Source: Pseudomonadota bacterium (lineage in GTDB: Bacteria; Pseudomonadota; Alphaproteobacteria; Acetobacterales; Acetobacteraceae). From it: 64,000 nucleotides of DNA. Where the stretch lies: positions 62,001 through 126,000 of the forward strand of contig JAJZFA010000013.1 in NCBI GenBank assembly GCA_021805565.1, written 5' to 3'. Shown here one piece after another: positions 7,299-16,705 of the stretch. Under the pieces are notes generated by a model. It had not been told where the DNA came from and did no database searches. It saw nothing but the letters and a program-made list of their open reading frames with translations. The position numbers and the translations under genes were made by a program. Each line of letters opens with the position of its first letter. The first letter of the stretch is position 1.

Positions 7299-8480
7299 AT
7301 GAACCATGTCAGCCCCGGTTCCGCCCTCATCGATCCCGTCGCACGCGCACGTGCGCTGGGTCCGGAAATTGCCGCGGCAGCCGACGATATCGAGCGCGAT
7401 CAGACCATTCCCGAACCGTTGCTGACCCATATCCACGATGCCAGGCTGGCCCGCATGCTGCTGCCGCGATCCGTCGGCGGCGACCAGGTGGAGCCGTGGA
7501 TCTATTTCCGCGCGATCGAGGAAATCGCCCGCCATGACGGTTCGGTTGGCTGGAATTTGTTCGTCGCCAACAGCGCCGCGCTGATCGCGCCGTTCATTCC
7601 GCTGGAAACCGCGCGGACGATCTTCGCCGATCCGCGTGCGACGATCGCCTGGGGGCCGCCCAACCAGTGCGTCGCGACCGCCGAACCCGGCGGCTACCGG
7701 GTCACCGGAGAATGGCATTTCGCCAGCGGCAACCGTCAGGCCACATGGATGGGCGCGCATTGCCCGGTCATCGAACCGGACGGATCGCGGCGGCTCAATC
7801 GTGCCGGACGGCCAACGATCCGGACCCTGCTGTTCCGCAAGGAACACACGGTGCCGATCCATGACTGGAATACCATCGGCATGCGCGGCACCGCGTCCGA
7901 GGGCTATCGCGTGTCGGACCTGTTCGTTCCGGAGGCGTTCAGCGGCACCCGCGAAGACCCATCCCTGCGGCGCGATCCGAGTCCGCTGTATGCCTTCACC
8001 ATGCAGGGCCTGTATGCGGTCGGCGTCAGTGCCGTTGCGTCCGGGATCGCCTCGGCGATGCTGGACGCGTTTACCGCCCTGGCCTGCGAAAAAGTGCCGC
8101 GCGGACTGCAACGCCTCGCCGACAGCCCGGTCGTCCAGGCCGGCGTCGCCCGCCAGGAAGCGCGGATCGGCGCCGCGCGCGGCTGGCTGACGGATATCCT
8201 GAAAGATATTTGGACCACGGCCAGAGACACCGCCCCGATCGATCTGAATGCCCGGCTCCGGGTGCGGCTTGGGTGCGCCCATGCGATCGAGACGGCGGTC
8301 GCGGTAGCCGACTACGTCTATAAGGCCGCTGGCACATCGGCGATTTTCTTGGGTACGCCGTTCGAGCGCCGCTTTCGCGATATTCACACGCTGTCGCAGC
8401 AAATCCAGTCGCGGGACTCGCATTTCGAGGCGGTGGGACGGGCGATGTTCAATGGTGACCCGGATGAGCTATTCCTGTAG
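7299..8480 (+). CDS. acyl-CoA dehydrogenase-fold flavoprotein (HpaB/DszC-like)
   Basis: 393 residues with the acyl-CoA dehydrogenase three-domain fold: N-terminal helices (VGGDQVEPWIYFRAIEEIARHDGSVGWNLFV), a middle beta-domain (GGYRVTGEWHFASGNRQATWM, TIGMRGTASEGYRVSDLFVPE) and a C-terminal helical domain. The wording of these blocks fits the two-component flavin-dependent monooxygenase subgroup (HsaA/DszC/HpaH type) better than true acyl-CoA dehydrogenases, so oxygenation of a small aromatic or heterocyclic substrate is possible; the substrate is unknown. GGGAG lies 7 bases before the ATG. Divergent from the OmpA-like operon and followed by the HbpS-like gene after 24 bp. Confidence 0.8.
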   Translation: MNHVSPGSALIDPVARARALGPEIAAAADDIERDQTIPEPLLTHIHDARLARMLLPRSVGGDQVEPWIYFRAIEEIARHDGSVGWNLFVANSAALIAPFIPLETARTIFADPRATIAWGPPNQCVATAEPGGYRVTGEWHFASGNRQATWMGAHCPVIEPDGSRRLNRAGRPTIRTLLFRKEHTVPIHDWNTIGMRGTASEGYRVSDLFVPEAFSGTREDPSLRRDPSPLYAFTMQGLYAVGVSAVASGIASAMLDAFTALACEKVPRGLQRLADSPVVQAGVARQEARIGAARGWLTDILKDIWTTARDTAPIDLNARLRVRLGCAHAIETAVAVADYVYKAAGTSAIFLGTPFERRFRDIHTLSQQIQSRDSHFEAVGRAMFNGDPDELFL

Positions 8481-8504
8481 CCGTCCGAACTGGAGACAGA
8501 CACA

Positions 8505-8936
8505 ATGACTGAACTGACACTGGCCAAGGCGCAGGCCGTTATCGTCGCGGCACTGGCGGACGCCCGGCAGAAAGCCTTCGCGCCGATGGCGGTGGCCGTT
8601 CTGGATGCGCGCGGCGTGCTGAAGGCATTCGGGGCGGAAGATGGCACCGCGCTGCGGCGCGCCGACATCGCCATCGGCAAGGCGTACGGTGCGCTGTCGA
8701 TGGGCGTTGGATCCCGAACCCTGGGTATGCGGGCAGAGGAACGGCCGCATTTTATCGCCGCTGTCACGCACGCGGTGGGCGGGTCGCTGATCCCGGTGCC
8801 GGGCGGGGTGCTGATCCGTGGCACCGATAACAGCATTATCGGCGCTGTCGGGGTCACTGGCGATACGTCCGACAACGATGAGGCTGCGGCGCTGGCCGGC
8901 CTTGCCGCCGCCGGGCTGACCGCCGTGCCGGGCTGA
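8505..8936 (+). CDS. GlcG/HbpS-family protein
   Basis: 143 residues with the family's alternating pattern: LTLAKAQAVIVAALADARQ, MAVAVLDARGVLKAFGAEDGT, ADIAIGKAYGALSMG and GGVLIRGTDNSIIGAVGVTGDTSDNDE. GlcG/HbpS proteins are small octameric proteins; some bind haem, others sit in glycolate, propanediol or aromatic catabolic operons with unclear roles. GGAGAC precedes the ATG. It follows the flavoprotein gene by 24 bp and is very likely co-expressed with it, which suggests a shared catabolic pathway rather than haem sensing. Confidence 0.85.
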   Translation: MTELTLAKAQAVIVAALADARQKAFAPMAVAVLDARGVLKAFGAEDGTALRRADIAIGKAYGALSMGVGSRTLGMRAEERPHFIAAVTHAVGGSLIPVPGGVLIRGTDNSIIGAVGVTGDTSDNDEAAALAGLAAAGLTAVPG

Positions 8937-9035
8937 ATCGCGGCCCCCGCGGGGACCGAACGCCGAACGGATCACGGCGAAGCGGCGAGACCGGTAATGG
9001 ACGGCAGGTGCTTCCGGCGTGCCGGAGCCTTGGCG

Positions 9036-10472
9036 TCAGGTGTCGGTCGGCACAGCCGCGCGCAGCATCGCCCCCTGCCGGCTCAGCGCATCCTGCAATG
9101 GGCCGGCCGGCACGTCGCGCACGCGCACGCCCGACCCCGCGGCCAGCCCCGCCGCCGTGCCGGCCGCCTGACCGGTCATCCAGCATTGCGGCACTTCGCG
9201 CAGGAACGAATGGCTGGTCGCGTCGCACGATATCGCCCGCCCGGCGACCAAAAGCCCGTCCAGCGTGGCCGGCACCAGCGCGCCATAGGGCACCGACACC
9301 ACGGGGTATTTCGGCGACAAGGACGGCGACACGCCGATCTCGTCCGGCCGGACGGTGCCGGATGGCCAGTCTTCCCGTGTGACCTGGGTCACGCCAACCA
9401 GCCGCCTGGCGTGTCGCACGCCGGTTTGCGGCGCCGACAGCATCATGAACGCGGCCTCGAAACCGGGAGCGCGATCCCGGTACACCGTCAGATGCGCGGC
9501 CATCAGCCGGTGGGATCGGATATCGACCTCGGTCAGGTCTTCCACGTCCACCGCGGAATAGCCGGCCAGACGGGGGCCCATGAACAGCGCGACGTCATTG
9601 CGCCACGATACGAACGGCCGTTCGAACAGGCCGCCGCACGCCGACCGGCCGCGATCCATGAACGCGGCGAAGGCTTCCGGCCGACCGGTTTTGAAGTCGA
9701 TCCAGCGGCGCATATCGACGCCGCCGAACAGGAAGGCGGTGTTGATGCAGTGGTGGATGTCGCGTGTATCGACATCGGCGTAACTCGCCGCGCCCGCCCG
9801 GTGAAAGATGTCGCCGTCGCCGGTGCAGTCGATGGTGACCGTCGCTCGGATTGCCTTCCGGCCTTCCTTGCTTTCGAAAATCGTTCCCACGACGGCGCCG
9901 TCGTGCATCAGCGGCATCGCGCCCCAGGCGTGGAAAATCAGGTTGACCTTGTGCTCCAGCACGAGTTCCTGAGACACCAGCTTCAAATGTTCCGGATCGA
10001 CGGTGGGCGACCAGGTCACGATGCCGTGATAAGCGGCGGTGCGTTCCTTCCAGTAAGCGGCGGCGGCTTCGTCGGTGCTGCCCCACAACCCTGGCGGCGG
10101 TCCCGCGACGGCGTTTTTCGGCAACCGGTCCAGTAAATCGTTCGCGATGCCCTGGATCGCGGGTCGTCCGGTCCAGTCGGTCATGCGGTCGATCCAGATG
10201 ACTAGGCCGCCCGTGGACAGGCCGCCCAGGTGATTGTGCCGTTCCAGCAGGATAACGTCCGCGCCCGTCCGGGCCGCGGCGATCGCGGCAGCGGTTCCGG
10301 ACGGGCCGCCGCCCACGACCAGCACGTCGCAGTCGCGGAAGACCGGGATGGACCGGGCGGGTTCCTCGATCGCGGCGGCTGGCGGGCGTGGCCGCCGTGC
10401 CAGGCGGCCCTGGGAGAAGATGCCCGATTGATACATCAGGTGCCCGCCGTCGCCCTCGATCGTGCCGTTCAT
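9036..10472 (-). CDS. FAD-dependent oxidoreductase (FAD_oxidored family)
   Basis: 478 residues. An ADP-binding Rossmann fold near the N-terminus, DCDVLVVGGGPSGTAAAIAA followed by the acidic strand end ILLERHNHLGGLSTGG, identifies an FAD-linked enzyme; further family blocks are TVTIDCTGDGDIFHRAGA and VAGRAISCDATSHSFLREVPQC in the second half. No signal peptide. Members of this family are usually uncharacterised dehydrogenases. The start at 10472 is preferred over 10490 because GGAG lies eight bases upstream of it. Convergent with the HbpS-like gene. Confidence 0.85.
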   Translation of the reverse strand: MNGTIEGDGGHLMYQSGIFSQGRLARRPRPPAAAIEEPARSIPVFRDCDVLVVGGGPSGTAAAIAAARTGADVILLERHNHLGGLSTGGLVIWIDRMTDWTGRPAIQGIANDLLDRLPKNAVAGPPPGLWGSTDEAAAAYWKERTAAYHGIVTWSPTVDPEHLKLVSQELVLEHKVNLIFHAWGAMPLMHDGAVVGTIFESKEGRKAIRATVTIDCTGDGDIFHRAGAASYADVDTRDIHHCINTAFLFGGVDMRRWIDFKTGRPEAFAAFMDRGRSACGGLFERPFVSWRNDVALFMGPRLAGYSAVDVEDLTEVDIRSHRLMAAHLTVYRDRAPGFEAAFMMLSAPQTGVRHARRLVGVTQVTREDWPSGTVRPDEIGVSPSLSPKYPVVSVPYGALVPATLDGLLVAGRAISCDATSHSFLREVPQCWMTGQAAGTAAGLAAGSGVRVRDVPAGPLQDALSRQGAMLRAAVPTDT

Positions 10473-10610
10473 TCTCGTTCTCCGCGCCATGCCGCGACCG
10501 GCAGGATGGGCCAGGTCCGGATCGAAGCCAACTGTTTGGCATCCGCGTTGCCGCCCCCCGTTCGCCGCCCAGGCGGCCGATGCTGTCCTTTGCCTGGGTT
10601 CCCGGCGGAC

Positions 10611-11852
10611 CTAGACCCGCGCGATGCGCGGAAGCAGCGCCCAGACCTGAGTGCCGCGTTGCCGTAAGGACGCCAGGATTGGGCCGGTTTCGGCGGTATC
10701 CTGCCCAGACAAGACGATCGCATCGTCCGGCGGGTTCGCTTCCAGGGACTCCGGCGCCACGACCGGGATGCGGCTGCCGGGTAGTAAACAGCCCTGTTTG
10801 GACGGATCTGGATCCGCGGCGCAGGCGATTTCCCGCGCCCCGATGCCGCATCCGTTTAACAGCATGATGCCGCGTCCGGTCGCGCCAAGGGCCACCACGC
10901 GGCGTCCGGCGGCGTAACGATTGCCCAAAAACGCCCGGATGTCTGCCCGCGCCGCCGCGGCCCTGGCGCTGAACCCGGAATACAGGTCAGGTCGGTCCAG
11001 CAGGGCCAGGCGTTCGGCCTGGCGAACCGCTTTCAGGCCAGGGCGCGCGGTATGCAGCCCGGCCGCGCGGCACGCGAGCACATGCAATTGTCCGCCATCG
11101 CCGGGAAGGCGGGTGGCGTCGAAAACGCGCAGCCCGGCCGAACGGAAGACATGCTCGATCACCCGCAGCGACAGATACGTGCAGGCGTCGTGGCAGAACG
11201 CATCGAACCGCGTGCCCTGAAGCAGGGCCGGCAAATACGGCACCAGAAGGCTGACGATTCCGTTCGGTCGCAGGATTGTCGCCAGACCGGCGGCGAAATC
11301 GAACAGATCCGGCGCATAGGGCAGGATGTTATCGGCGATCGCCAGATCGGCGCAGCCCTGCCGTACCGCAACCTGCATCGCGGTTCCGGTGTTGAAAACA
11401 GCATCCAGATTCGGAATACCGGCGACCGGAGCGGGTCCTATGCCAAAGACCGGAATACCTGCCGCCTGGAACGGGCGCAGCAGCTCGGTACTCCGGGTGC
11501 CGATGCCGATCGTCAGCGAGCCGGCGGTCAGGTGCAACCGCTTGCGGACGGTTTGCGCGTGATTCGCCGCCTGCGCCGCACTGACGGACGGGCCGGATGG
11601 GGCATGCGTGCCGGATCGGGCCTCGCCGGCGTGCTGCACCAGCGTACACTCGTCGCAAATGCGAATGTGCAACGGAGCGCATCGATGGCTGGTTCCGTTT
11701 GCCAGCGGCAGATCGCCAAGGTCGATCAATGTGCTGTGGAGCCTGGCGCCGCACAGGCGGCAGGGTGGGCTGTGGGGCACCGGGGTCCAGTTGCGGACCG
11801 GCGAGGCAGCGCTGTCCGCGTCGAACGCGGACATGTCGATGGAGATGGTCAC
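10611..11852 (-). CDS. C-methyltransferase-like protein with zinc-binding N-terminus, catalytic block altered
   Basis: 413 residues arranged like TylC3/TcaB9 sugar C-3 methyltransferases: N-terminal zinc domain (CRLCGARLHSTLIDLGDLPLAN ... CDECTLVQ, four cysteines), a central Rossmann region and a C-terminal SAM-MT-associated Rossmann domain (RVVALGATGRGIMLLNGCG ... DPDPSKQG). However, the usual SAM loop (EIGSNDG-type) reads TIGIGTRST, and the family's YHEH catalytic block reads CHDA in FDAFCHDACTYLSL. It is therefore a homologue that has probably lost or changed methyl transfer. The start is GTG; an internal ATG at 11834 is possible. Isolated, with no deoxysugar genes nearby. Confidence 0.75.
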   Translation of the reverse strand: MTISIDMSAFDADSAASPVRNWTPVPHSPPCRLCGARLHSTLIDLGDLPLANGTSHRCAPLHIRICDECTLVQHAGEARSGTHAPSGPSVSAAQAANHAQTVRKRLHLTAGSLTIGIGTRSTELLRPFQAAGIPVFGIGPAPVAGIPNLDAVFNTGTAMQVAVRQGCADLAIADNILPYAPDLFDFAAGLATILRPNGIVSLLVPYLPALLQGTRFDAFCHDACTYLSLRVIEHVFRSAGLRVFDATRLPGDGGQLHVLACRAAGLHTARPGLKAVRQAERLALLDRPDLYSGFSARAAAARADIRAFLGNRYAAGRRVVALGATGRGIMLLNGCGIGAREIACAADPDPSKQGCLLPGSRIPVVAPESLEANPPDDAIVLSGQDTAETGPILASLRQRGTQVWALLPRIARV

Positions 11853-12151
11853 GGTCGCGGACAGGCCTTTCCCGTATCGGGAGAGCCAGGAAATGGTCCA
11901 TTCTGTCCACCGAACCTGACGCGGTCGCGTTCTTCGCTGACCGGGTTATAGCAGCCAAAGGTAAATGAAAGGTTTCCGTGCCCATCCCGGCAAACGATCG
12001 TTGCCGATCGCGGCGCATGCGTGCCCCGCGGCCTTCGCGTGAGCGGGCCGCTTCATCGGCGTGTTGACGCACGCACGGCCGGTGTTGTCCCCAGCAATGG
12101 CTGACTGCTGCAAAGCGGGAAATCTATCCTCTGGCAGGCGTACCGGCGATT

Positions 12152-14236
12152 TCACCGCCGCTCACCGCGGGTTATCTCGATATATCCCAGTGCGTTGATA
12201 ACAGCCGACCAGCCCGGTCCGATCAGGGTGGATGTCTCGTCTTCCACAACGATCGCCGGACCCGCGATCCGCGACCATGGCGCCAGCGATGCGCGATCGT
12301 GGATCGCCCACGACGACACCGCGCCGGTTGCGGTGTCGCGGACACGCTGAGTCCGGGCCGCCGGTGGATCGGTGACGGCGAGATTGTCCGGGCGGTACGA
12401 GGGCTCCACGATGGGGCTAACCGTAGAGATGACCACGGCATAGCTCATGATCTCGATGTCCGAACCAGGGACGGATCGGTCGAAGAAACGAGCGTATTCA
12501 GTATCGTAGCGCGCCCGAATCAGGCCGGCGTCTTCGGCACCGAGCGCGGTATTGGGTAAGGGCACGGGGATTTCGTGGCCCTGGCCGACGTAGCGCATAT
12601 AGGCGGTGCGGGTTTGGATAACCGGTGCACCGAAGCTGCCTTTCGCGACCGCGGCCTCGGCTTCCCGCGCCATGCCGGCCAGCAGGCTGTTCACCGCCGT
12701 CGCATCGAATGCCGACAACCGCTGATACAGGCTGCGGACAACCTCATATCCGACCGGTGCGCGCAGAAACCCTATGGCGCTGCCGACGCCCGCACTGCCC
12801 GGCACCAGCACGCGATCGATGCCGGTTTTCTCCGCCACCCGGCAGGCATGCACCGGGCCGCCGCCGCCGAACGCGATCAGGGTACGGCCCGCGTAGGTTT
12901 TGCCGGACTCGATGGCATGCACACGAGCGGCATTGGCCATGTTCTCATCGACCATTTCCACCACGGCCAGCGCTGCCAGGTCCGCCGTCAACCCTAACGG
13001 GGCAGCGACGTCGGCCAGCAGAGCGTCGTGCGCGGCGGCGGTGTCCAGCGTCATCGACCCGCCGGCGAAACGGGCCGGATCGTAGCGTCCCAGCAACAGA
13101 TTAGCATCGGTTACCGCTGGATGGGTGCCACCACGGCCGTAGCAGGCCGGACCCGGATCGGCACCCGCGCTTTCCGGTCCCACACCGATCCGGCCCATCG
13201 AATCGACATGCGCGATGGACCCGCCGCCGGCCCCGATTTCGACCATCTCGATCACCGGTATGCGCAGCGGCAGCCCCGATCCCTTGCGGAACCGGCCAAC
13301 CCGCGCAACCTCGAACGTACGCGCGGTTTGCGGCATGAAATCGTCGATCAGGCAGATTTTCGCCGTCGTGCCGCCCATGTCGAAGGACAGCACGCGGTCC
13401 AGGCCGCACTCGCGCGCGATGTGGGCGGAAAAAATCGCGCCGCCGGCCGGTCCGCTTTCGACCAGACGAATGGGAAACCGGCATGCTGTCTCGATCGTCG
13501 TCAGCCCGCCGCCCGACATCATCAGAAACAGCGGTGCGGTCGCGCCGGTCGCGTGCAGGTCTGCTTCCAGGCGCCGCAGATAGCGCGCCATCATCGGCTG
13601 CACGTAAGCGTTGGCGACGGTGGTGGAAAACCGTTCCCATTCGCGCATCTCCGGCGAGACTTCCGACGATAGCGATATCGGAATATCGGGCATCGCTGCG
13701 TTGAGGATGTCGCGGATGCGGCGTTCATGGACCGGGTTGACGAAAGCATGCAGCAGGCCGACCGCGATGCTTTCGACGTTTTCCCGCCGCAGCACCGGAA
13801 TCAGCGCGTGAACAGCGGCTTCGTCCAGCGGGCGCAGGATCTTGCCGGTATTGTCCAGCCGTTCGGGCACGGGAAGGCGCAGATAGCGCGGCACCAGGGG
13901 TTCGGGCAGGACAATGTTCAGATCGTATTGATCGTAACGGCTTTCATTGCCCATCGCGATCGTGTCGCGAAAACCCTCGGTGGCGATTAGCGCGGTGCGG
14001 GCGCCCTTGCGCTCGATCACCGCGTTGGTCGCCAGCGTGGTGCCGTGGACGATCAGTTCGATGGCGGCGGGAGCCACGCCGGCGGTACTCAGGATGGCAT
14101 GAAAGCCTTCCATCACCCCGCGTTCGGGCGCGGCCGGGGTGGTCAGAACCTTGGCGGTGGTGCGTTTACCGCCTTGTTCCAGGGCGATGTCGGTAAACGT
14201 GCCGCCGATATCGACAGCGAGGCGGGCAGGCTTCAT
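12152..14236 (-). CDS. hydantoinase/oxoprolinase family protein, HyuA subunit
   Basis: 694 residues, the usual length for HyuA. It begins LAVDIGGTFTDIAL, the ATPase phosphate-1 motif of the ASKHA fold, and continues with VHGTTLATNAVIERKGARTALI, MSGGGLTTIETACRFPIRLVESGPAGGAIF, SFDMGGTTAKICLIDD and IAFGGGGPVHA. These enzymes use ATP to open cyclic amides (5-oxoproline, N-methylhydantoin) or, with other subunits, carboxylate ketones. The partner HyuB, normally adjacent, is absent from the window. The start at 14236 is preceded by GAGG; 52 further upstream codons are non-conserved. Upstream on the same strand are CoA-transferase genes, 162 bp away. Confidence 0.85.
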   Translation of the reverse strand: MKPARLAVDIGGTFTDIALEQGGKRTTAKVLTTPAAPERGVMEGFHAILSTAGVAPAAIELIVHGTTLATNAVIERKGARTALIATEGFRDTIAMGNESRYDQYDLNIVLPEPLVPRYLRLPVPERLDNTGKILRPLDEAAVHALIPVLRRENVESIAVGLLHAFVNPVHERRIRDILNAAMPDIPISLSSEVSPEMREWERFSTTVANAYVQPMMARYLRRLEADLHATGATAPLFLMMSGGGLTTIETACRFPIRLVESGPAGGAIFSAHIARECGLDRVLSFDMGGTTAKICLIDDFMPQTARTFEVARVGRFRKGSGLPLRIPVIEMVEIGAGGGSIAHVDSMGRIGVGPESAGADPGPACYGRGGTHPAVTDANLLLGRYDPARFAGGSMTLDTAAAHDALLADVAAPLGLTADLAALAVVEMVDENMANAARVHAIESGKTYAGRTLIAFGGGGPVHACRVAEKTGIDRVLVPGSAGVGSAIGFLRAPVGYEVVRSLYQRLSAFDATAVNSLLAGMAREAEAAVAKGSFGAPVIQTRTAYMRYVGQGHEIPVPLPNTALGAEDAGLIRARYDTEYARFFDRSVPGSDIEIMSYAVVISTVSPIVEPSYRPDNLAVTDPPAARTQRVRDTATGAVSSWAIHDRASLAPWSRIAGPAIVVEDETSTLIGPGWSAVINALGYIEITRGERR

Positions 14237-14398
14237 CCGGTTCCTCGGCACAACGCAAACGCTGGCGATCCGATAGCACGGAACCGCCCGATGGTCTGTC
14301 CGACAATGGCCGCTCCGGATCGTGGCGTCGAGTATGCCGGGCGTCTTTGTTCGCATGACCGGGTTGGTTCGTTCGCGGACTGGCGCACCCAAAGACGT

Positions 14399-15073
14399 CT
14401 AGACAACGACGGCGATCGTTCGCAGGCCGTCGGCCACCGTCAGCGTCCCCCCGGTCGCGGCCCGGATCTCGTCCACCGTCATCCCCGGCGCGATCTCGCG
14501 CAACAGGAAACCAGTGCCGGTTGGTTCGAACAGCCCGTAATTCGTTACCACTAAAGTAACGACAGCCCGAGCGGTCATCGGCAGATCGCAGGCGGTCACC
14601 AGCCGCGGACTGCCGTCGCGGGTGACGTGCTCCAGAATGATGAACACGCGTTTCGCGCAAGCGGCCAAATCCATCGCGCCGCCGATTCCGCCGCCTTTCT
14701 GGCCCTTCAGCTTCCAGTTCGCGAAATCCCCGGTCATGGAAACCTGATAGGCACCCATCACCGTCGCATCGATATGGCCGCCGCGGATCACGCCGAAACT
14801 GTCGGCGTGATGCACCACCGCCGCGCCGGGTTTCAGCGTGACGTTCTGGCCACCGGCGTTGACCAGATTCAGGTCTTCCTTGCCCTCGGGCGCGACGCCG
14901 CCATAGCCGATCACGCCGTTCTCGGAATGATAGGTGATATCGCGGTCCCCGATATCGGTATTGGAGCATAACGTCGGGATGCCGACACCCAGATTGACGA
15001 TCCAGCCATCCTGGAACTCACGCGCCGCGCGATCCGCCATCTGCTGGCGGTTCAGGCCTTTCGATCCGCTCAT
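14399..15073 (-). CDS. 3-oxoacid CoA-transferase, beta (B) subunit
   Basis: 224 residues. The motif HSENGVIGYGG contains the catalytic glutamate that forms the enzyme-CoA thioester in family I CoA-transferases; NLGVGIPTL near the N-terminus and GAMDLAACAKRVFIILEHVT are also typical of the B subunit (ScoB/AtoA/PcaJ). Acts with the A subunit, whose gene overlaps it by 4 bp, to activate acetoacetate or another 3-oxoacid using succinyl-CoA or acetyl-CoA. GGGGAGAC stands four bases before the start codon, so the start is firm. The substrate cannot be decided from the sequence. Confidence 0.9.
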   Translation of the reverse strand: MSGSKGLNRQQMADRAAREFQDGWIVNLGVGIPTLCSNTDIGDRDITYHSENGVIGYGGVAPEGKEDLNLVNAGGQNVTLKPGAAVVHHADSFGVIRGGHIDATVMGAYQVSMTGDFANWKLKGQKGGGIGGAMDLAACAKRVFIILEHVTRDGSPRLVTACDLPMTARAVVTLVVTNYGLFEPTGTGFLLREIAPGMTVDEIRAATGGTLTVADGLRTIAVVV

Positions 15074-15810
15074 GGCTGTCTCCCCTGCCGTTTGGCGGGC
15101 CAAATCCCATCCGGTTCGGGCGGCACCTGGACCAGCCGGTGCACGTAGATACCGGCGGTATGGACATCGTCCGGATCGATGCCGCCTACTGGCAGAATGG
15201 GGTCGTCGATTTCGGCGATGGTCACGCCGGCGGCGGTGGCCATGACCGGGCCGAAATTGCGCTGCGATCGGTGAAAGCGCAGATTGCCGGCGGTATCGGC
15301 GGTGCGGGCGCGGATAAAGGCGTAGTCCAGCTTCAGCGCGTATTCCAGCAGGTATTCCCGGCCATTGACGATGCGGGTCTCGCGCCCCTCGGCAAGTTCG
15401 GTGCCGACCGCGGTGGGCGTGTAAAACGCTGGGATGCCCGCCCCCGCCGCGCGCAGCCGTTCCGCCAGCGTGCCCTGAGGCACCAGTTCCGCATCGACCC
15501 GACCGGATTCGTAATATTGGGAGAACGGCAGCACATCCGTCGGCCGCGTTGCGGCGGTGAAGGCGCAAATCACCTTGGCGACCTGCCCATTCTCCACCAG
15601 CATGCCGATATCGGGCATCCGCGGCTGTTGGGAGCCTCCGGTGGTGTTGGCGACCAGCGTCAGGCGTTTCGCGCCTTGCTCCAGCAGCGCCCGGATTAGA
15701 TTGAACGGCGTTCCCGGCATCGCGAAGCCGCTGAACCCGATGGTGCTGCCATCGGGAATATCGGCGACCGCTGCCGCGAAACCAGTCTTTACCTTGGACG
15801 TATGGGCCAT
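15070..15810 (-). CDS. 3-oxoacid CoA-transferase, alpha (A) subunit
   Basis: 246 residues. Contains the A-subunit CoA-binding glycine loop GSTIGFSGFAMPGTPFNLIRAL and further blocks AFIRARTADTAGNLRFHRSQRNFGPVMATAAG and EIDDPILPVGGIDPDDVHTAGIYVHRLVQ. First gene of the two-gene transferase operon, overlapping the B subunit by ATGA. The start is placed at 15810 where AGG precedes the ATG and homologous sequence begins; the extra 14 codons upstream are unlikely. Together with the B subunit it should make an alpha2-beta2 cytosolic enzyme of ketone-body or branched/aromatic acid catabolism. Confidence 0.9.
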   Translation of the reverse strand: MAHTSKVKTGFAAAVADIPDGSTIGFSGFAMPGTPFNLIRALLEQGAKRLTLVANTTGGSQQPRMPDIGMLVENGQVAKVICAFTAATRPTDVLPFSQYYESGRVDAELVPQGTLAERLRAAGAGIPAFYTPTAVGTELAEGRETRIVNGREYLLEYALKLDYAFIRARTADTAGNLRFHRSQRNFGPVMATAAGVTIAEIDDPILPVGGIDPDDVHTAGIYVHRLVQVPPEPDGIWPAKRQGRQP

Positions 15811-15892
15811 CGTTGCCTGCCTTTCGCGTTGACGAAATGAAGGTTCGGCCACGGCGCACTGTCAAGCGAGGCCGGCGGAGCCCGGCACGGCG

Positions 15893-16705
15893 TTATCCCT
15901 GCCGGCGCAACAGCCGCCGCCCGGCCCAGCCTGCCAGAACGACGATCGCCAGCCAGGGAAGCGCATAGGCAAACCAGGCAATCATATCGCCCACAGACTG
16001 AATAACGATGCCCGCGAAACCTTCCAGCGCCACCAGCACTGGCGACACATCGAACGGCCCGGCCTGCTGGATTAATCCGTTGTAGGACACCTCTACCATC
16101 ACCGTATCGGTAATCGTGCGCAGGTAGTCGCGCTGGGCGGTTTCGCTCTCGATCGTGCCTTGCACGTCCGCCAGTTGCTTTTCCACCGCCACCAGATCGC
16201 CGGCGCTGGTTCCGGGCTGTTTCAGCAATTGCATCAGCCGGTCGCGCAGCACCATTTGCGCATCGAGCCGCTTTTCGATGTCGAGAACCGCGAGCGTCTT
16301 GTCTTCGGCCGATTCCGTGTGGATGGTCAGCCGGGCGGGGGGCGCTGTAATCGCGGCGGCGAATCCGGCATACCGTTCCGGGGCGATCCGCACCGAAATC
16401 GAGGCCTGTACCGCGCCATCGCGTGTCTGGCCGATATGCGTCGCCAGAACCCAGCAGCCGGGCGGGTCGCAGCCGGCCAGGGTTTCCCGCTGCGTGCGTT
16501 CCACGTCGGCGCCGGGCAGATCGACCATAAACCGATGCGACACGGCGATGCGGCGGGCCGGTTCGCCCGACGGGGCCGATAGCCTGGCCACATGGACCGA
16601 TGACCCGGACAGCGCGGGAACCGCCGCTTGCCGCTTACAGGCGGTCAACAGCACAACAGCCACGGCGGCGACTTTCAGCGTTCGTAACACCGGGCGGTCT
16701 CGCAT
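15893..16705 (-). CDS. DUF4349-type lipoprotein
   Basis: 270 residues with a lipoprotein signal peptide: VLRTLKVAAVAVVLLTAC, where LTAC is the lipobox and Cys becomes the acylated residue 1. The middle part contains the DUF4349 pattern: substituted periplasmic domain SVRIAPERYAGFAAAI, then a coiled coil (TLAVLDIEKRLDAQMVLRDRL...DLVAVEKQLADVQGTIES) and a final membrane helix (about 235-262) followed by RRLLRRQG. Such proteins are anchored at both ends in the envelope; the function is unknown. The start is the ATG directly before the signal peptide; the open frame continues upstream without meaning. Confidence 0.75.
   Translation of the reverse strand: MRDRPVLRTLKVAAVAVVLLTACKRQAAVPALSGSSVHVARLSAPSGEPARRIAVSHRFMVDLPGADVERTQRETLAGCDPPGCWVLATHIGQTRDGAVQASISVRIAPERYAGFAAAITAPPARLTIHTESAEDKTLAVLDIEKRLDAQMVLRDRLMQLLKQPGTSAGDLVAVEKQLADVQGTIESETAQRDYLRTITDTVMVEVSYNGLIQQAGPFDVSPVLVALEGFAGIVIQSVGDMIAWFAYALPWLAIVVLAGWAGRRLLRRQG

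Noticed and set aside
14399-15865. A single 488-codon frame containing the CoA-transferase B gene and antisense-like extension through the A gene
   Set aside because: The part above 15073 lies in a different frame of the A-subunit gene and lacks similarity; the real B start has a good SD at 15073.
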